From a virus: a stretch of 27,324 nucleotides of DNA. The notes beneath the pieces are model-generated. The model did not search any database. It was not told the DNA's origin and saw only the letters and a program-made list of their open reading frames with translations. Positions 14,106-21,615 of this stretch are shown in pieces (position 1 is the first letter of the stretch; each line of letters begins with the position of its first letter). The stretch lies in IMG/VR virus record IMGVR_UViG_3300037247_000966, positions 1-27,324 of that record; one strand, 5' to 3'. The translations under genes were made by a program, and so were the position numbers.

Positions 14106-14881
14106 GCCACAACGGAATCCTGCCAGGCTGGAACCCTGAAGACCCTCGCTGCCCGGCCCTGGTTGATGGCACGTCAGGGAAATGTTCATGCTGCCGAAGC
14201 TACATAGGTTCGGGCACGCCCGTCGTCGTTGCGTTTGACGACATCACCATCTGCGGAGAATGCGCGTGCAACGTCTTGATGCGATTGGCCACTGTGCGAT
14301 CGGTCTCCGTTCAGTGGTACATGCAGGAGGTCGAGGCCGTCCTCGGCACCAAGCAGCACGAGAAGATGGAGCGGGCTCGCAAGCAAGAGCGCAATCGGAT
14401 GCGCTCCGCCTTCGATGCGACGTGGCCGGATGCCGCGCAGCCCTACCCATTGGAAGACTGGGAGCCGCGAAAGGTTTGGCACCACCTGCGTCGGGTCATG
14501 CTGCGAGTGGTCCACCGTGAAGACGAGCGGTTTACGCCGTCTCCGGATCCGCGGTTGATGAGCGAGGACGAGATCAACGACATCTACGCGCATGACGTTC
14601 CGCTCGACCGCCTTATCAGTCACATCGATGCACTCGTAGAGGCTGCCGAGCGCGAACAGGAAGAGAAGCTCCGGTGCCGTGACGCTATGGTCCAGGCGCG
14701 GCGGAAGCGGGACGATGCGGCCGGTGCTCTGAGCGTCGAACAAGCAACCAATGGAACGCTCCGAGATGAGATGCGGACGATGGCCGAGGAGCTGACTCAG
14801 CTGTGGGCGAAGCAGGATCAGCCAGTCACCCCGGGAGTGCAGATCGCACGGCGCGTGTTGAACCGGAAGGCGGAGGCGTGA
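14102..14881 (+). CDS. Zinc-site protein with C-terminal coiled coil
   Basis: The 259-aa protein begins with a Cys cluster: Cys17, Cys28-x-Cys30-Cys31 (GKCSCCRSYI) and Cys51-x2-Cys54-x-Cys56 (CGECACNVL), a probable zinc-binding fold of about 60 residues. The middle (85-165) is a charged helical part. The C-terminal part (about 180-240) is Glu/Arg/Ala-rich with heptad character (VEAAEREQEEKLRCRDAM, then LRDEMRTMAEELTQLW), a coiled coil that suggests oligomers. I do not recognise the family. The ATG overlaps the stop of the ten-Cys protein, with GAGGAGGAAGA upstream. Confidence 0.78.
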   Translation: MSHNGILPGWNPEDPRCPALVDGTSGKCSCCRSYIGSGTPVVVAFDDITICGECACNVLMRLATVRSVSVQWYMQEVEAVLGTKQHEKMERARKQERNRMRSAFDATWPDAAQPYPLEDWEPRKVWHHLRRVMLRVVHREDERFTPSPDPRLMSEDEINDIYAHDVPLDRLISHIDALVEAAEREQEEKLRCRDAMVQARRKRDDAAGALSVEQATNGTLRDEMRTMAEELTQLWAKQDQPVTPGVQIARRVLNRKAEA

Positions 14882-15228
14882 TCGACGAGGTCTGCACATG
14901 CACGTACAGCAGCCGCTGCCGATGCTGCCTGAAGGCCCAGTTTGGCGCCCAGAACGTGCGTGGGCTGGGCCGGCAGACCATCGGACTCGATCCGCGCACG
15001 ATGATGACGGCCGACGGGGAGACCGCTCAGCAGCTCGCGGCTGCAGGCCAGCTCTACATGCCGGCACCGAGGAGAAGGCCGACTCGCTTCGTGCCCCGCT
15101 GGGTCGAGGAGCCCGACACCTGGGCACGGGCCATCGACGAGATCGAAGAAGCGCTGGGCACGCGCGATCCGGCTGATCCGCCCAGCCGAGGAATGCGCAG
15201 CGCCACGGAAACGATAATCGAGAGGTAG
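14878..15228 (+). CDS. Small protein with N-terminal Cys cluster
   Basis: This 116-aa protein starts with CTCTYSSRCRCCLKAQFG, five cysteines within twelve residues, which may bind metal. The middle includes GLGRQTIGLDPRTMMTADGE and an Arg/Pro-rich RRRPTRFVPRWVEEP; the end is a helical, acidic stretch. The function is unknown. The GTG at 14878 overlaps the previous stop (GTGA) and has GGCGGAGGC upstream. Confidence 0.7.
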   Translation: MIDEVCTCTYSSRCRCCLKAQFGAQNVRGLGRQTIGLDPRTMMTADGETAQQLAAAGQLYMPAPRRRPTRFVPRWVEEPDTWARAIDEIEEALGTRDPADPPSRGMRSATETIIER

Positions 15229-15237
15229 GAGGGAAGG

Positions 15238-15429
15238 ATGGCTGTAGAACAGCGCGACAAAGACTGGGCACACGAGACGGTGCAGCTCTGGCGTCGAATC
15301 ACGATCTTGGATCTTCGTGATGGCCCACCGTCAAACGAGGACTTCGAGGAGCTTGAGAAACAGGTGGCCGACATGCTTTGCCATGCGCGTAGCCGTGGCT
15401 TCGCGGAAGGCCAGGAGGAGAAGCCATGA
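15238..15429 (+). CDS. Small helical phage protein
   Basis: This is a 63-aa protein of two helices: DWAHETVQLWRRITILDL and FEELEKQVADMLCHARSRGF. There is no clear catalytic motif. The strong site AGGAGGGAAG (15227-15236) ends one base before the ATG. The 3' end overlaps the next gene by four bases. The function is unknown. Confidence 0.75.
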   Translation: MAVEQRDKDWAHETVQLWRRITILDLRDGPPSNEDFEELEKQVADMLCHARSRGFAEGQEEKP

Positions 15430-15692
15430 CCGACCGCGCTGAAGTAGCGAAGATCCTCGCCAACGTCCCGGGTGCCAAGTGCTCCCACTGTAACGGGACG
15501 GGCAAGGTGCCGGCGCTGCCGCTCACCGTTGGCGCCGTGATGAGAGAGATGCGGATTGCGCGAGGGCGCACGATTCGGAGCATGGCCAAGAAGCTCGAAA
15601 TCACGTCGGTCCACCTCTCGGACCTCGAACACGGGCGCAAGGAGTGGACGGAAGAGCTGCTCCGCGCGTTCGCGAAGGAGATGCGGAAATGA
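15426..15692 (+). CDS. XRE-type helix-turn-helix protein with DnaJ-like Cys motif
   Basis: Residues 34-86 form a Cro/CI-type helix-turn-helix: VGAVMREMRIARGRTIRSMA, then KKLEITSVHLSDLEHGRKEW, with the typical LSDLEHGR recognition-helix end. It would bind DNA operators and control transcription. Before it, a single DnaJ-like CSHCNGTGKV (Cys19, Cys22) sits in an N-terminal 30-residue extension, an unusual companion that may let the protein dimerise around a metal ion. The product is 88 aa. The ATG overlaps the previous stop. It is the only clear transcription-factor fold in the small-gene stack. Confidence 0.85.
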   Translation: MTDRAEVAKILANVPGAKCSHCNGTGKVPALPLTVGAVMREMRIARGRTIRSMAKKLEITSVHLSDLEHGRKEWTEELLRAFAKEMRK

Positions 15693-15868
15693 AGAGCACG
15701 CTATCGCAGATTGCCGAGTTGGGCTATATCCTCATCTTCATGGTTGCGCTGGGCGCTCTACTGCTCATGTCAATTGATTGGTGGCGCTCGGAACCAACGG
15801 CCTGCGCTATTGCCCTCGGCTTCGCGATGCTTGGCGCCTCCAGAGTCATCCACCGGGGGGAACCATGA
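15689..15868 (+). CDS. Small membrane protein
   Basis: This 59-aa protein has two hydrophobic segments, LGYILIFMVALGALLLMSI (about 11-29) and ACAIALGFAMLGASRVI (about 38-54), joined by a short polar WWRSEPT loop. It is a probable two-pass inner-membrane protein. Holins can look like this, but nothing else in the neighbourhood is a lysis gene, so I do not call it one. The ATG overlaps the HTH gene stop and has GGAGATGCGG upstream. Confidence 0.75.
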   Translation: MKSTLSQIAELGYILIFMVALGALLLMSIDWWRSEPTACAIALGFAMLGASRVIHRGEP

Positions 15869-16128
15869 TCTACCTACTCGCAATCAGCGCAGCACTCGCG
15901 GTGGCGGCATGGGCAACGTGGGCGTGGCGCACGCGGGAACGGTTCGTCTACCACGACAAGAGGAACCCGCTCGACTTCCTGCAGCCCGTCGAGTTCGTCA
16001 TGCCTTGCGCGATCTGCGGGCGGCCTGCGCGAGGCATCGGCGTCTGGGAGCCGTCCGTGGTCTACAAGCACCAGAGCTGCGTGGTGGGCGGCGATGGCCA
16101 CGGGCTATGGACGCGGAGGAAGCCATGA
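15865..16128 (+). CDS. Membrane-anchored Cys protein
   Basis: An N-terminal hydrophobic segment IYLLAISAALAVAAWATWAW (2-21) is followed by a positive patch (RTRERF), so the rest (22-87) probably stays in the cytoplasm. It contains PCAICGRPARGIGV (Cys-x2-Cys) and HQSC, a possible zinc site. The function is unknown. The start overlaps the previous stop (ATGA) after GGGGGGAACC. The two neighbouring membrane genes may act together. Confidence 0.75.
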   Translation: MIYLLAISAALAVAAWATWAWRTRERFVYHDKRNPLDFLQPVEFVMPCAICGRPARGIGVWEPSVVYKHQSCVVGGDGHGLWTRRKP

Positions 16129-16397
16129 CTGACGCCGATCAGATCGTTCAAGACTTGCGGGTGGCGATAGCGAAGGTTGAGGCCATGTGTGGTGGGGGGG
16201 CACCGTCGCACCTGCGGATGAACATAGTGACGTTCGCCCGGATGCAGCAGGCAATTCCGGTCGGCCCGTCCTGGGAGCATCCATTGGTCCTCGACCCCGA
16301 GTTCAAGATCATGGGGCTGCGCGTCGAGTTCGCCGAGGACATGCCAGACGACCACTTCGACACCGTGCTGCGACAGCGCATTGAGTGGAGGGACTGA
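16125..16397 (+). CDS. Hypothetical phage protein
   Basis: This 90-aa protein starts with a helix (DADQIVQDLRVAIAKVEAMC), then GGGAPSHLRMNIVTFARM, HPLVLDPEFKIMGLRVEFAE and a final DDHFDTVLRQRIEW. The mix of beta and alpha suggests a small globular fold. No motif is recognised. The start overlaps the previous stop, with CGGAGGAAGCC upstream. Confidence 0.78.
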   Translation: MTDADQIVQDLRVAIAKVEAMCGGGAPSHLRMNIVTFARMQQAIPVGPSWEHPLVLDPEFKIMGLRVEFAEDMPDDHFDTVLRQRIEWRD

Positions 16398-16669
16398 TGA
16401 GCCTCTATCAATGCGAGGAATGCGGGTGTATCGAGAACACGGCCCTCGGCGAGGTCTGGGACTGGGACGACACCGACGTCGCGGGCCACCCCAAGAAGCA
16501 GAACCTGTGCAGCGAGTGTGGCGGCGAAGGCTGGCATGGCCGATTCAAGCGCCGCTACCTGCCGATGGGCCTCTTCGTGAAGAACCGCGATGGCAACCTG
16601 CAACACCGGGAGACGGGCGAACCGCCCGATAGCTTCGAGAGGGAGGAGCCATGGTCAGAGACTTCATAA
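16397..16669 (+). CDS. Rubredoxin-like zinc-site phage protein
   Basis: This 90-aa protein opens with YQCEECGCIENTALGEVW (Cys6, Cys9, Cys11) and a second pair LCSECGGEGWHGRF (Cys38, Cys41), a layout I recall from small phage proteins. The paired Cys-x2-Cys units with about 27 residues between suggest a rubredoxin-type metal knuckle. The later part is polar. The function is unknown. The ATG at 16397 shares a base with the previous stop and has GGAGGGAC upstream; a GTG at 16385 is less likely. Confidence 0.78.
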   Translation: MSLYQCEECGCIENTALGEVWDWDDTDVAGHPKKQNLCSECGGEGWHGRFKRRYLPMGLFVKNRDGNLQHRETGEPPDSFEREEPWSETS

Positions 16670-16857
16670 ACCGCGTCATGACCAGGCATTGGGATATCGC
16701 AACCTGTCAGTGCCGGTTCTGCCGTCTGGGACGACACTTCGGGTGCGGTCCTGTCGAGAAGCATCTGCCGAGGCGCAAGAGCGACTGGCTCATCTACGCG
16801 CTCTTCGGGCGGGGCTATGCGCTGCGCCCCAAGGAGGGTCCGGGATCAATGCAATGA
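16651..16857 (+). CDS. Small Cys-rich protein
   Basis: This 68-aa protein includes CQCRFCRLGRHFGCG (Cys19, 21, 24, 32) followed by a basic stretch RRKSDWLIYALFGRGYAL. A metal site plus basic helix would suit nucleic-acid binding. The function is unknown. It overlaps the previous gene by 19 bases, and GGGAGGAGCC precedes the ATG. Confidence 0.72.
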   Translation: MVRDFINRVMTRHWDIATCQCRFCRLGRHFGCGPVEKHLPRRKSDWLIYALFGRGYALRPKEGPGSMQ

Positions 16858-17123
16858 GATCCTACGACATGCACGTCTATCAGGTCCGCTTCGAGGACCG
16901 GCGCGGTGACTACGATCAGTTCGTGACGGTGCTCGCCTACACGCGGGAGGACGCCGTGGAGAGCGCGCAACGCTGGTGGAGGGACTACCTAGGACAGGAG
17001 GGGAAGCCACCGAAGATCATCTGCATCATCGGCCAGGGCGTGGCCGTCGTCGATCATCGGGTTCTGGAGGGCGAGCGCTCAGGGCAATCGGTCATCGGAT
17101 CAGACCAGACTTTGACCGCGTGA
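16854..17123 (+). CDS. Hypothetical phage protein
   Basis: This 89-aa protein starts with a beta-rich part (YDMHVYQVRFEDRRGDYDQF, then VTVLAYTREDAVESAQRWW), which resembles small alpha/beta phage proteins that read V...A.t.edA...A..ww. The end (IICIIGQGVAVVDHRV) is another strand pair. No catalytic motif. The ATG overlaps the previous stop, after AAGGAGGGTCCGGG. A long upstream in-frame extension overlaps two other genes and is rejected. Confidence 0.78.
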   Translation: MRSYDMHVYQVRFEDRRGDYDQFVTVLAYTREDAVESAQRWWRDYLGQEGKPPKIICIIGQGVAVVDHRVLEGERSGQSVIGSDQTLTA

Positions 17124-17141
17124 CGTCCTGCCGAGTACTGT
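17112..17141 (+). promoter_or_regulatory. Candidate promoter before the packaging genes
   Basis: TTGACC (17112-17117) is followed after 18 bases by TACTGT (17136-17141). The -35 box matches five of six sigma-70 consensus bases; the -10 box only three of six, so the call is weak. The position fits a promoter for the terminase and head genes, because it lies in the only gap (17124-17259) between the small-gene stack and that module. Confidence 0.25.
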
Positions 17142-17188
17142 AGGGGCGTGTGGTATCGACACGTCAAGAAGATTCGGAAGTGGGAGAA

Positions 17189-17263
17189 ATGACGCGACCC
17201 AACCGACGAGACTCGCACGACTCAGCGATCACGAGCCCGCCGAAAAGAGGTGAAGCTCGGTGA
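17189..17263 (+). CDS. Possible 24-aa leader peptide gene
   Basis: This short frame encodes a 24-aa basic, polar peptide beginning MTRPNRRDSHDS. The purines GGGAGA lie just upstream and its TGA overlaps the GTG of the next gene (GTGA). A still smaller frame (17148-17192, 14 aa, Arg/Lys-rich) ends in an ATGA overlap with this start. The chain of overlaps resembles that of true genes nearby and could serve translational coupling, but the length makes it uncertain. Confidence 0.35.
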   Translation: MTRPNRRDSHDSAITSPPKRGEAR

Positions 17264-17619
17264 GTAATAAATTCACGGAGGAAATCCTACCAGAGCCTGA
17301 TTCGTGGACCTACGATACGCGCAGACGTCGGATGTCTCTGTTGCAGGAGCATCTTCTGAAAGGGCTGAAAGAGATCGTAGACTACGTCGAACGCAAGCAA
17401 TACGCGGCGGCCGGCAGAAAGCTCAGCCCCATCTCTCGAAACCTCACTCGTCTCACCGAAGACAGCAGGCCTGTAAGGGGATCCAGAGTCATCGAATGTC
17501 AGTGGTGCGGCCGTCGAGTCAAGTGCCATCGAAGCACACGGAAAACCTGCGGAGATGCTTGCAAGGCAGCCCTAACTCGCCATGTTATAAGACAACAGAG
17601 AGGGATGAGTGTCGGCTGA
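17260..17619 (+). CDS. Zinc-finger protein before the small terminase
   Basis: The 119-aa protein has a helical N-terminus (SLLQEHLLKGLKEIVDYVERK) and a C-terminal metal site: Cys80-x2-Cys83 (CQWCGRRVKC), Cys97 and Cys101 (CGDACKAALTRH). The layout resembles small zinc fingers found in phage terminase and HNH regions. It may help DNA recognition near the packaging site, but this rests on location only. The GTG at 17260 overlaps the preceding mini-frame and lies ten bases after AAAGAGGTGAAG. The next gene overlaps by 11 bases. Confidence 0.75.
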   Translation: MSNKFTEEILPEPDSWTYDTRRRRMSLLQEHLLKGLKEIVDYVERKQYAAAGRKLSPISRNLTRLTEDSRPVRGSRVIECQWCGRRVKCHRSTRKTCGDACKAALTRHVIRQQRGMSVG

Positions 17620-18226
17620 AGAGCCAAGCGCATGGGAACGCAGAGAGAATGAGACCGATCCTGCGTGGGCAGCGTTTGTTGCCTACAGAGATGCAGGGCC
17701 CCAGAGGAGCACCGCCAAGACGGGGCGCCTCTTAGGCAAATCGAAGAAGCTCATGGACGGGTGGAGTTCCAAGCACTCTTGGGTAGAAAGAACGCGGGCT
17801 TACGACATGCACCTCGACGATGTGGGGCGCAAGGCACACGCCGACGAGATCACCAAGATGCGGAAGCGCCACGCTCGGATCGGCATGCGCATGCAGGGGG
17901 TGGGGATCGGCGCGCTCGATCAGTTCGAATCGAAGGACAAGAAGACAGGCAAGACGACGTTTGCTAGGATCAGTGCATCGGAGGCTTCCCGGCTGGCGAA
18001 GGAAGGTGTACAGATAGAGCGCATCAGCCGCGGCGAGCCCGAGTCGATCCACGAGAACAGGGAGACGGATGTCGACAGCGCCCTTGAGCGAGAGGCACAG
18101 CGACTCCTCGACGACCCCGGAACTCGACGACGACTTGCGCATGCGGGCAGCGGCACTCGCAGCGACGAGAGCGACGCCAGCGGCAATGGGGGAGACGCTC
18201 TCCCAGGGGAAGTGGAGAGCGACTAG
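17609..18226 (+). CDS. Terminase small subunit-like protein
   Basis: The N-terminal half has the look of phage small terminases with a helix-turn-helix: WERRENETDPAWAAFVAYRD, then QRSTAKTGRLLGKSKKLMDG, then SSKHSWVERTRAYDMHLDD. It would recognise the packaging site and recruit the large subunit. The middle (85-150) is charged and helical, as in the oligomerisation part of the family. The last roughly 50 residues overlap the large terminase gene out of frame and are rich in Asp/Gly/Ser. The GTG at 17609 sits after AGAGAGGGAT. Position directly before the large subunit is strong support. Confidence 0.82.
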   Translation: MSAEEPSAWERRENETDPAWAAFVAYRDAGPQRSTAKTGRLLGKSKKLMDGWSSKHSWVERTRAYDMHLDDVGRKAHADEITKMRKRHARIGMRMQGVGIGALDQFESKDKKTGKTTFARISASEASRLAKEGVQIERISRGEPESIHENRETDVDSALEREAQRLLDDPGTRRRLAHAGSGTRSDESDASGNGGDALPGEVESD

Positions 18227-19640
18227 GCACCTCAGCCTTCTGAGCGACACGCTCGCCGACAGCATCTACCGGCAGAACGGGGTTGAGAACGTCATGGCGT
18301 CGATGCCGCCCCGTCATGGCAAAAGCTATCTGACCTCCTGGTGGACACCAGTCTGGGTCCTGGACCTCCATCCCGAGTACAAGATCGGGCTCGCCAGCTA
18401 CGAACTCCAGATCGCCGCGAAGTGGGGGCGCCTTGTCCGGAACACGATCCAGGAGCATACCTCCTCGCTGAGGGTCCGCGTCTCTCGCGACTCCAAGGCG
18501 CGCTCCCGCTGGGACACGACGGCAGGCGGCGGCATGCTCACGGCGGGCGTCGACGGGCCGTTCACGGGGGAAGGCTTCCAAGTCCTGATCCTCGACGATC
18601 TCTACAAGAACTGGCGGCAGTCCAAGTCTCATCTCTATCGTGACATGGTCTGGGACTGGTTCTTGTCGACGGCCCTCACCCGGCTTGAGCCGGGGGGCGT
18701 GATCTGGATCCCAATGACCCGCTGGGACGAGGACGACATCATCGGTCGCATTCAAGCGCAGGCACCGGGCTCTGAGGAGCTCGAAGATCGCGGCCTCGAG
18801 TTCACTGAGATCTGTCTGCCAGCCCTTGCCCTAGAGAACGATCTGATGGGCCGCAAGGAGGGCGAGGCGCTGTGGCCTGAGCGCTATCCAGCAAAGCGGC
18901 TACTCGTCATCAAGCGGACGGTTGGCCATCTGATCTGGCGAGCGGTCTTCATGCAGCGACCCCTGGCCGGTGAGGGCAAGGTCTTCGCCCGGCAGCAGTT
19001 CCGCTATTGGAGACCGCAGACCAACGGCAGCCTACTGTGGTTGCTGACGGGGGGCGAGGGCGATGCGGACCGGCGGGTTGAGCCGCGCCGCACCGTGCGT
19101 TTCGCCACCGTCGACCTTGCGGCCAAGGACAAGGAGCAGCACGACTACGTGGTATTCAGCGCGTGGGCGTTGACCCACTCCAACGATCTGCTGCTTGTCG
19201 ACCGCATTCGATTCAAGAGCGAGGCGCCCGGCCAGCTGGCTGCCGCTCGGCAGTTCTTCGCGCGCAACGGCGGCTTCCTCGTCGTCGAGTCGGTCGCCTA
19301 CCAGCACGCGCTCATCGCACTGCTTCGTCGCGGAGACGCGAACCACGCGCCGGTCCCCTGCCGGGAGTTCCACCCTGGACGCTACGGCGACAAGATCGCC
19401 CGCGCGCGGTCCGCCCAGGTCTTCCAAGAAGGGGGGCAACTCTACTATCCTGCAAAGGCCGAGTGGCTGGATGAGTGGGAGGAGGAGATCGTGAACTTCC
19501 CGAACGTGGAGCACGACGATCAGGTCGACACTCAATCGATGGCCGTGCTAGAGGTCGTGAACGGTCGGATTGGGGTGGGCGTCGCGGCCATCGAACTGGA
19601 CTCTGAACTACTCGAGCGGGTGAATCCCTGGGGAGACTGA
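18069..19640 (+). CDS. terL: Terminase large subunit
   Basis: The packaging motor: an N-terminal ATPase drives DNA into the procapsid and a C-terminal nuclease cuts it. In the 523-aa product, Walker A is PPRHGKS (80-86, Lys85), Walker B is VLILDDL (172-178, Asp176/Asp177), and the nuclease acids are Asp349 (ATVDLAAKD), Glu407 (LVVESV) and the Asp483-Asp484/Asp487 cluster (EHDDQVDT). This is a complete set at usual length. The ATG at 18069 (GGGAGACGG upstream) lies 158 bases inside the small subunit gene; the ATG at 18138 would be a shorter option but lacks a ribosome site. The portal gene follows after two bases. Confidence 0.95.
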   Translation: MSTAPLSERHSDSSTTPELDDDLRMRAAALAATRATPAAMGETLSQGKWRATRHLSLLSDTLADSIYRQNGVENVMASMPPRHGKSYLTSWWTPVWVLDLHPEYKIGLASYELQIAAKWGRLVRNTIQEHTSSLRVRVSRDSKARSRWDTTAGGGMLTAGVDGPFTGEGFQVLILDDLYKNWRQSKSHLYRDMVWDWFLSTALTRLEPGGVIWIPMTRWDEDDIIGRIQAQAPGSEELEDRGLEFTEICLPALALENDLMGRKEGEALWPERYPAKRLLVIKRTVGHLIWRAVFMQRPLAGEGKVFARQQFRYWRPQTNGSLLWLLTGGEGDADRRVEPRRTVRFATVDLAAKDKEQHDYVVFSAWALTHSNDLLLVDRIRFKSEAPGQLAAARQFFARNGGFLVVESVAYQHALIALLRRGDANHAPVPCREFHPGRYGDKIARARSAQVFQEGGQLYYPAKAEWLDEWEEEIVNFPNVEHDDQVDTQSMAVLEVVNGRIGVGVAAIELDSELLERVNPWGD

Positions 19641-19642
19641 CA

Positions 19643-21391
19643 GTGGCAGAGAATCAGCAGACCGCACCGAACGAGGAGACCGTCGCAATAGACCCCATGG
19701 CCATACTCGGCACCACCGGGCTCAAGCAGTTCGGGGGCATGGTCGACGAGGAGTGGCACATCAAGCTCCGCGGCAAGCGGGGCGTGAAGCTCTACCGCGA
19801 GATGAGCGACAACTGCGCGGTGATCGGCGCGTTCCTCTTCGCCATCGAGATGTTCGTCCGGCAGGTGGAGTGGCACAGCGTGCCGGCCGACGAGGACAAC
19901 GAGCAGGCGGTAGAGGCCCAGAAGTTCCTCGACAGCTGCATCGATGACATGGCCGTGACCTGGGACGACTTCGTGGCCGAGGTGCTGACCATGCTCCCCT
20001 TCGGCTGGTCCCTCTTCGAGGAGGTCTACAAGCGGCGGGTGGGGCCGGACGAGGTGGACCCGTCGCGGCGCTCGAACCACACGGACGGCCGCATCGGCTG
20101 GCGCAAGTTCGGGGTGCGGGCTCAGGACACGCTCTGGAAGTGGGAGCTGGACGAGGACGGCACGATCAAAGGCATGTGGCAATGGGACATGTTCGCGCGG
20201 AAGGGGCTGGTGCTCATCCCCATCGAGAAGGCACTACTCTTCCGGACGAGGAGCGCGAAGAACAACCCGGAGGGTAGATCCATCCTTCGGAACAGCTTCC
20301 GTAGTTGGATGCGCATGAAACGCATCCAGGACTTCGAGGCTATCGGCATCGAGCGGGAGCTTGCGGGGATGCCCGTGTTCGAGGTGCCGGTCCACCTGAT
20401 GGACCCGAACGCGTCGGTCTCCGACCGAGCTATCCGGACGAGCTTCGAGCAGCTTGCCCGACGAATCCGCATGGACGAGCTCCACGGTCTGGTCATCCCC
20501 ACGGAGACCGACATCAACGGTCAGCCCACCGGCTACAAGTTCCGGCTAGCAACGACTGGCGGCCGGCGGGCTATCGACGCGTCCAAGACCATCGAGCGCT
20601 ACGAGAAGCGCATCACGACCACCGTGCTCCACGACTGGGTGCTGCTCGGCCAGGACAAGGTCGGGAGCTTTGCGCTGAGCGACTCGAAGACGCAGGCGTC
20701 GAGCACGGCCGTCGGCGGCTTCCTCGGCATCATCAAGTCGGTGATCAACCGGGTGGCCATCCCCCGGCTCTTCCGGCTCAACCCGGAGTTCCCGCGAGAG
20801 GTGTGGCCTTCGCTGGAGCACGGGGACATCGAGATCCCGGACCTCACGATGCTCGGCGATTTCATCACGAAGATGATCGGCAGCGGTGCGCTGTCCCCGG
20901 ATAACGCGCTCGAGCGACATATCCGCCAGAAGGGCTCGCTGCCTGAGAAACAGGAGGACCCAGACCTCACGCCGATGAACGCGGACCCGGCGCGGCCCGG
21001 TGGTTCTGGGCGCATGGATCCGCAGACCAGGCCGAGGGTCCCCGGACAGCCGGTGCCCTCTGCGGTGCCGGCGACGTTGACGCCCGAGCAGCAAGCGGCA
21101 GCGGTCGTGGCAGGGGTACCCGCCGAGGGGCCACCGCCCACCCCGGCGGACGTTGGCGGTGCGCCCACCGAGTCGGCAGAGGTGTTGCTCGATCCGAAGC
21201 TCGCGCTCAACGGGGCCCAGGTCACGGCCATCGTCACCCTGCTCACCTCGGTGGGCGACGGGACGTTGCCGCGTGAATCGGCTATCGAGTTGATCGTCGC
21301 CGCCTTCCCCATCTCTCGGGACAGGGCTGAGGCGATCATGGGCACGGTGGGCACCGCCGCCTTCACGCCAGCCACGGGGGAGGCACCATGA
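19643..21391 (+). CDS. Portal protein, DUF935 (Mu gp29-like) family
   Basis: It forms the dodecameric ring at the capsid vertex through which DNA enters. The 582-aa length is usual. Family-like features: RGVKLYREMSDNCAVIGAFLFAIE near 50-72, an LPFGWSLFEEVYK segment near 117-129, PEGRSILRNSFRSWMRMK near 208-226, and the FRLNPEFP and SLEHGDIEIPDL region near 370-395. Residues 430-510 are a Pro/Ala/Gly linker. The C-terminal LNGAQVTAIVTLLTSVGDGTLPRESA stretch is typical of the DUF935 tail. The GTG at 19643 follows GGGGAGACTGACA. The neighbouring large terminase and gpF-like gene confirm it. Confidence 0.93.
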   Translation: MAENQQTAPNEETVAIDPMAILGTTGLKQFGGMVDEEWHIKLRGKRGVKLYREMSDNCAVIGAFLFAIEMFVRQVEWHSVPADEDNEQAVEAQKFLDSCIDDMAVTWDDFVAEVLTMLPFGWSLFEEVYKRRVGPDEVDPSRRSNHTDGRIGWRKFGVRAQDTLWKWELDEDGTIKGMWQWDMFARKGLVLIPIEKALLFRTRSAKNNPEGRSILRNSFRSWMRMKRIQDFEAIGIERELAGMPVFEVPVHLMDPNASVSDRAIRTSFEQLARRIRMDELHGLVIPTETDINGQPTGYKFRLATTGGRRAIDASKTIERYEKRITTTVLHDWVLLGQDKVGSFALSDSKTQASSTAVGGFLGIIKSVINRVAIPRLFRLNPEFPREVWPSLEHGDIEIPDLTMLGDFITKMIGSGALSPDNALERHIRQKGSLPEKQEDPDLTPMNADPARPGGSGRMDPQTRPRVPGQPVPSAVPATLTPEQQAAAVVAGVPAEGPPPTPADVGGAPTESAEVLLDPKLALNGAQVTAIVTLLTSVGDGTLPRESAIELIVAAFPISRDRAEAIMGTVGTAAFTPATGEAP

Positions 21392-21606
21392 ACCAACCGG
21401 AACAGGTAGTTGGCGCGACGCTCCGCAATGGGCGGCCGCAGGACGAGGACGGCAAGCGCTGCCTGAAGCGCGGTCATCACCGCTACGCTCGGGCCACGAC
21501 CGAATACGACTCGGTCAGCGAGAAGCCGTGCATCGTGCCCTGCTCGGCCGGCGAGGAAGCAACACACCGGGTCTGCCTTGATTGCGGGCTCGTCAAAGCC
21601 ATCTAG
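21388..21606 (+). CDS. Small Cys-rich protein
   Basis: This 72-aa protein has Cys25 and two later pairs, PCIVPC (48, 52) and VCLDCG (63, 66), with His29/His30, consistent with a zinc-binding fold. The function is unknown. It overlaps the portal stop (ATGA) with GGGGAGGCACC upstream. It is the first of several accessory genes inserted between portal and minor head protein. Confidence 0.75.
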   Translation: MNQPEQVVGATLRNGRPQDEDGKRCLKRGHHRYARATTEYDSVSEKPCIVPCSAGEEATHRVCLDCGLVKAI

Positions 21607-21615
21607 GAGGGAACA

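Noticed and set aside
12976-14172. 398-residue frame on the minus strand
   Set aside because: It lies antisense to several + strand genes with good ribosome sites and Cys motifs, and its product is Ser/Arg/Pro-rich without a recognisable domain. It is a GC-rich shadow frame.
15689-15868. Holin
   Set aside because: Two membrane segments fit, but no endolysin or spanin gene is near and the neighbourhood is not a lysis module.
20599-21567. Minus-strand frame opposite the portal gene
   Set aside because: The portal reading frame is unmistakable and the antisense product is low in conserved features.
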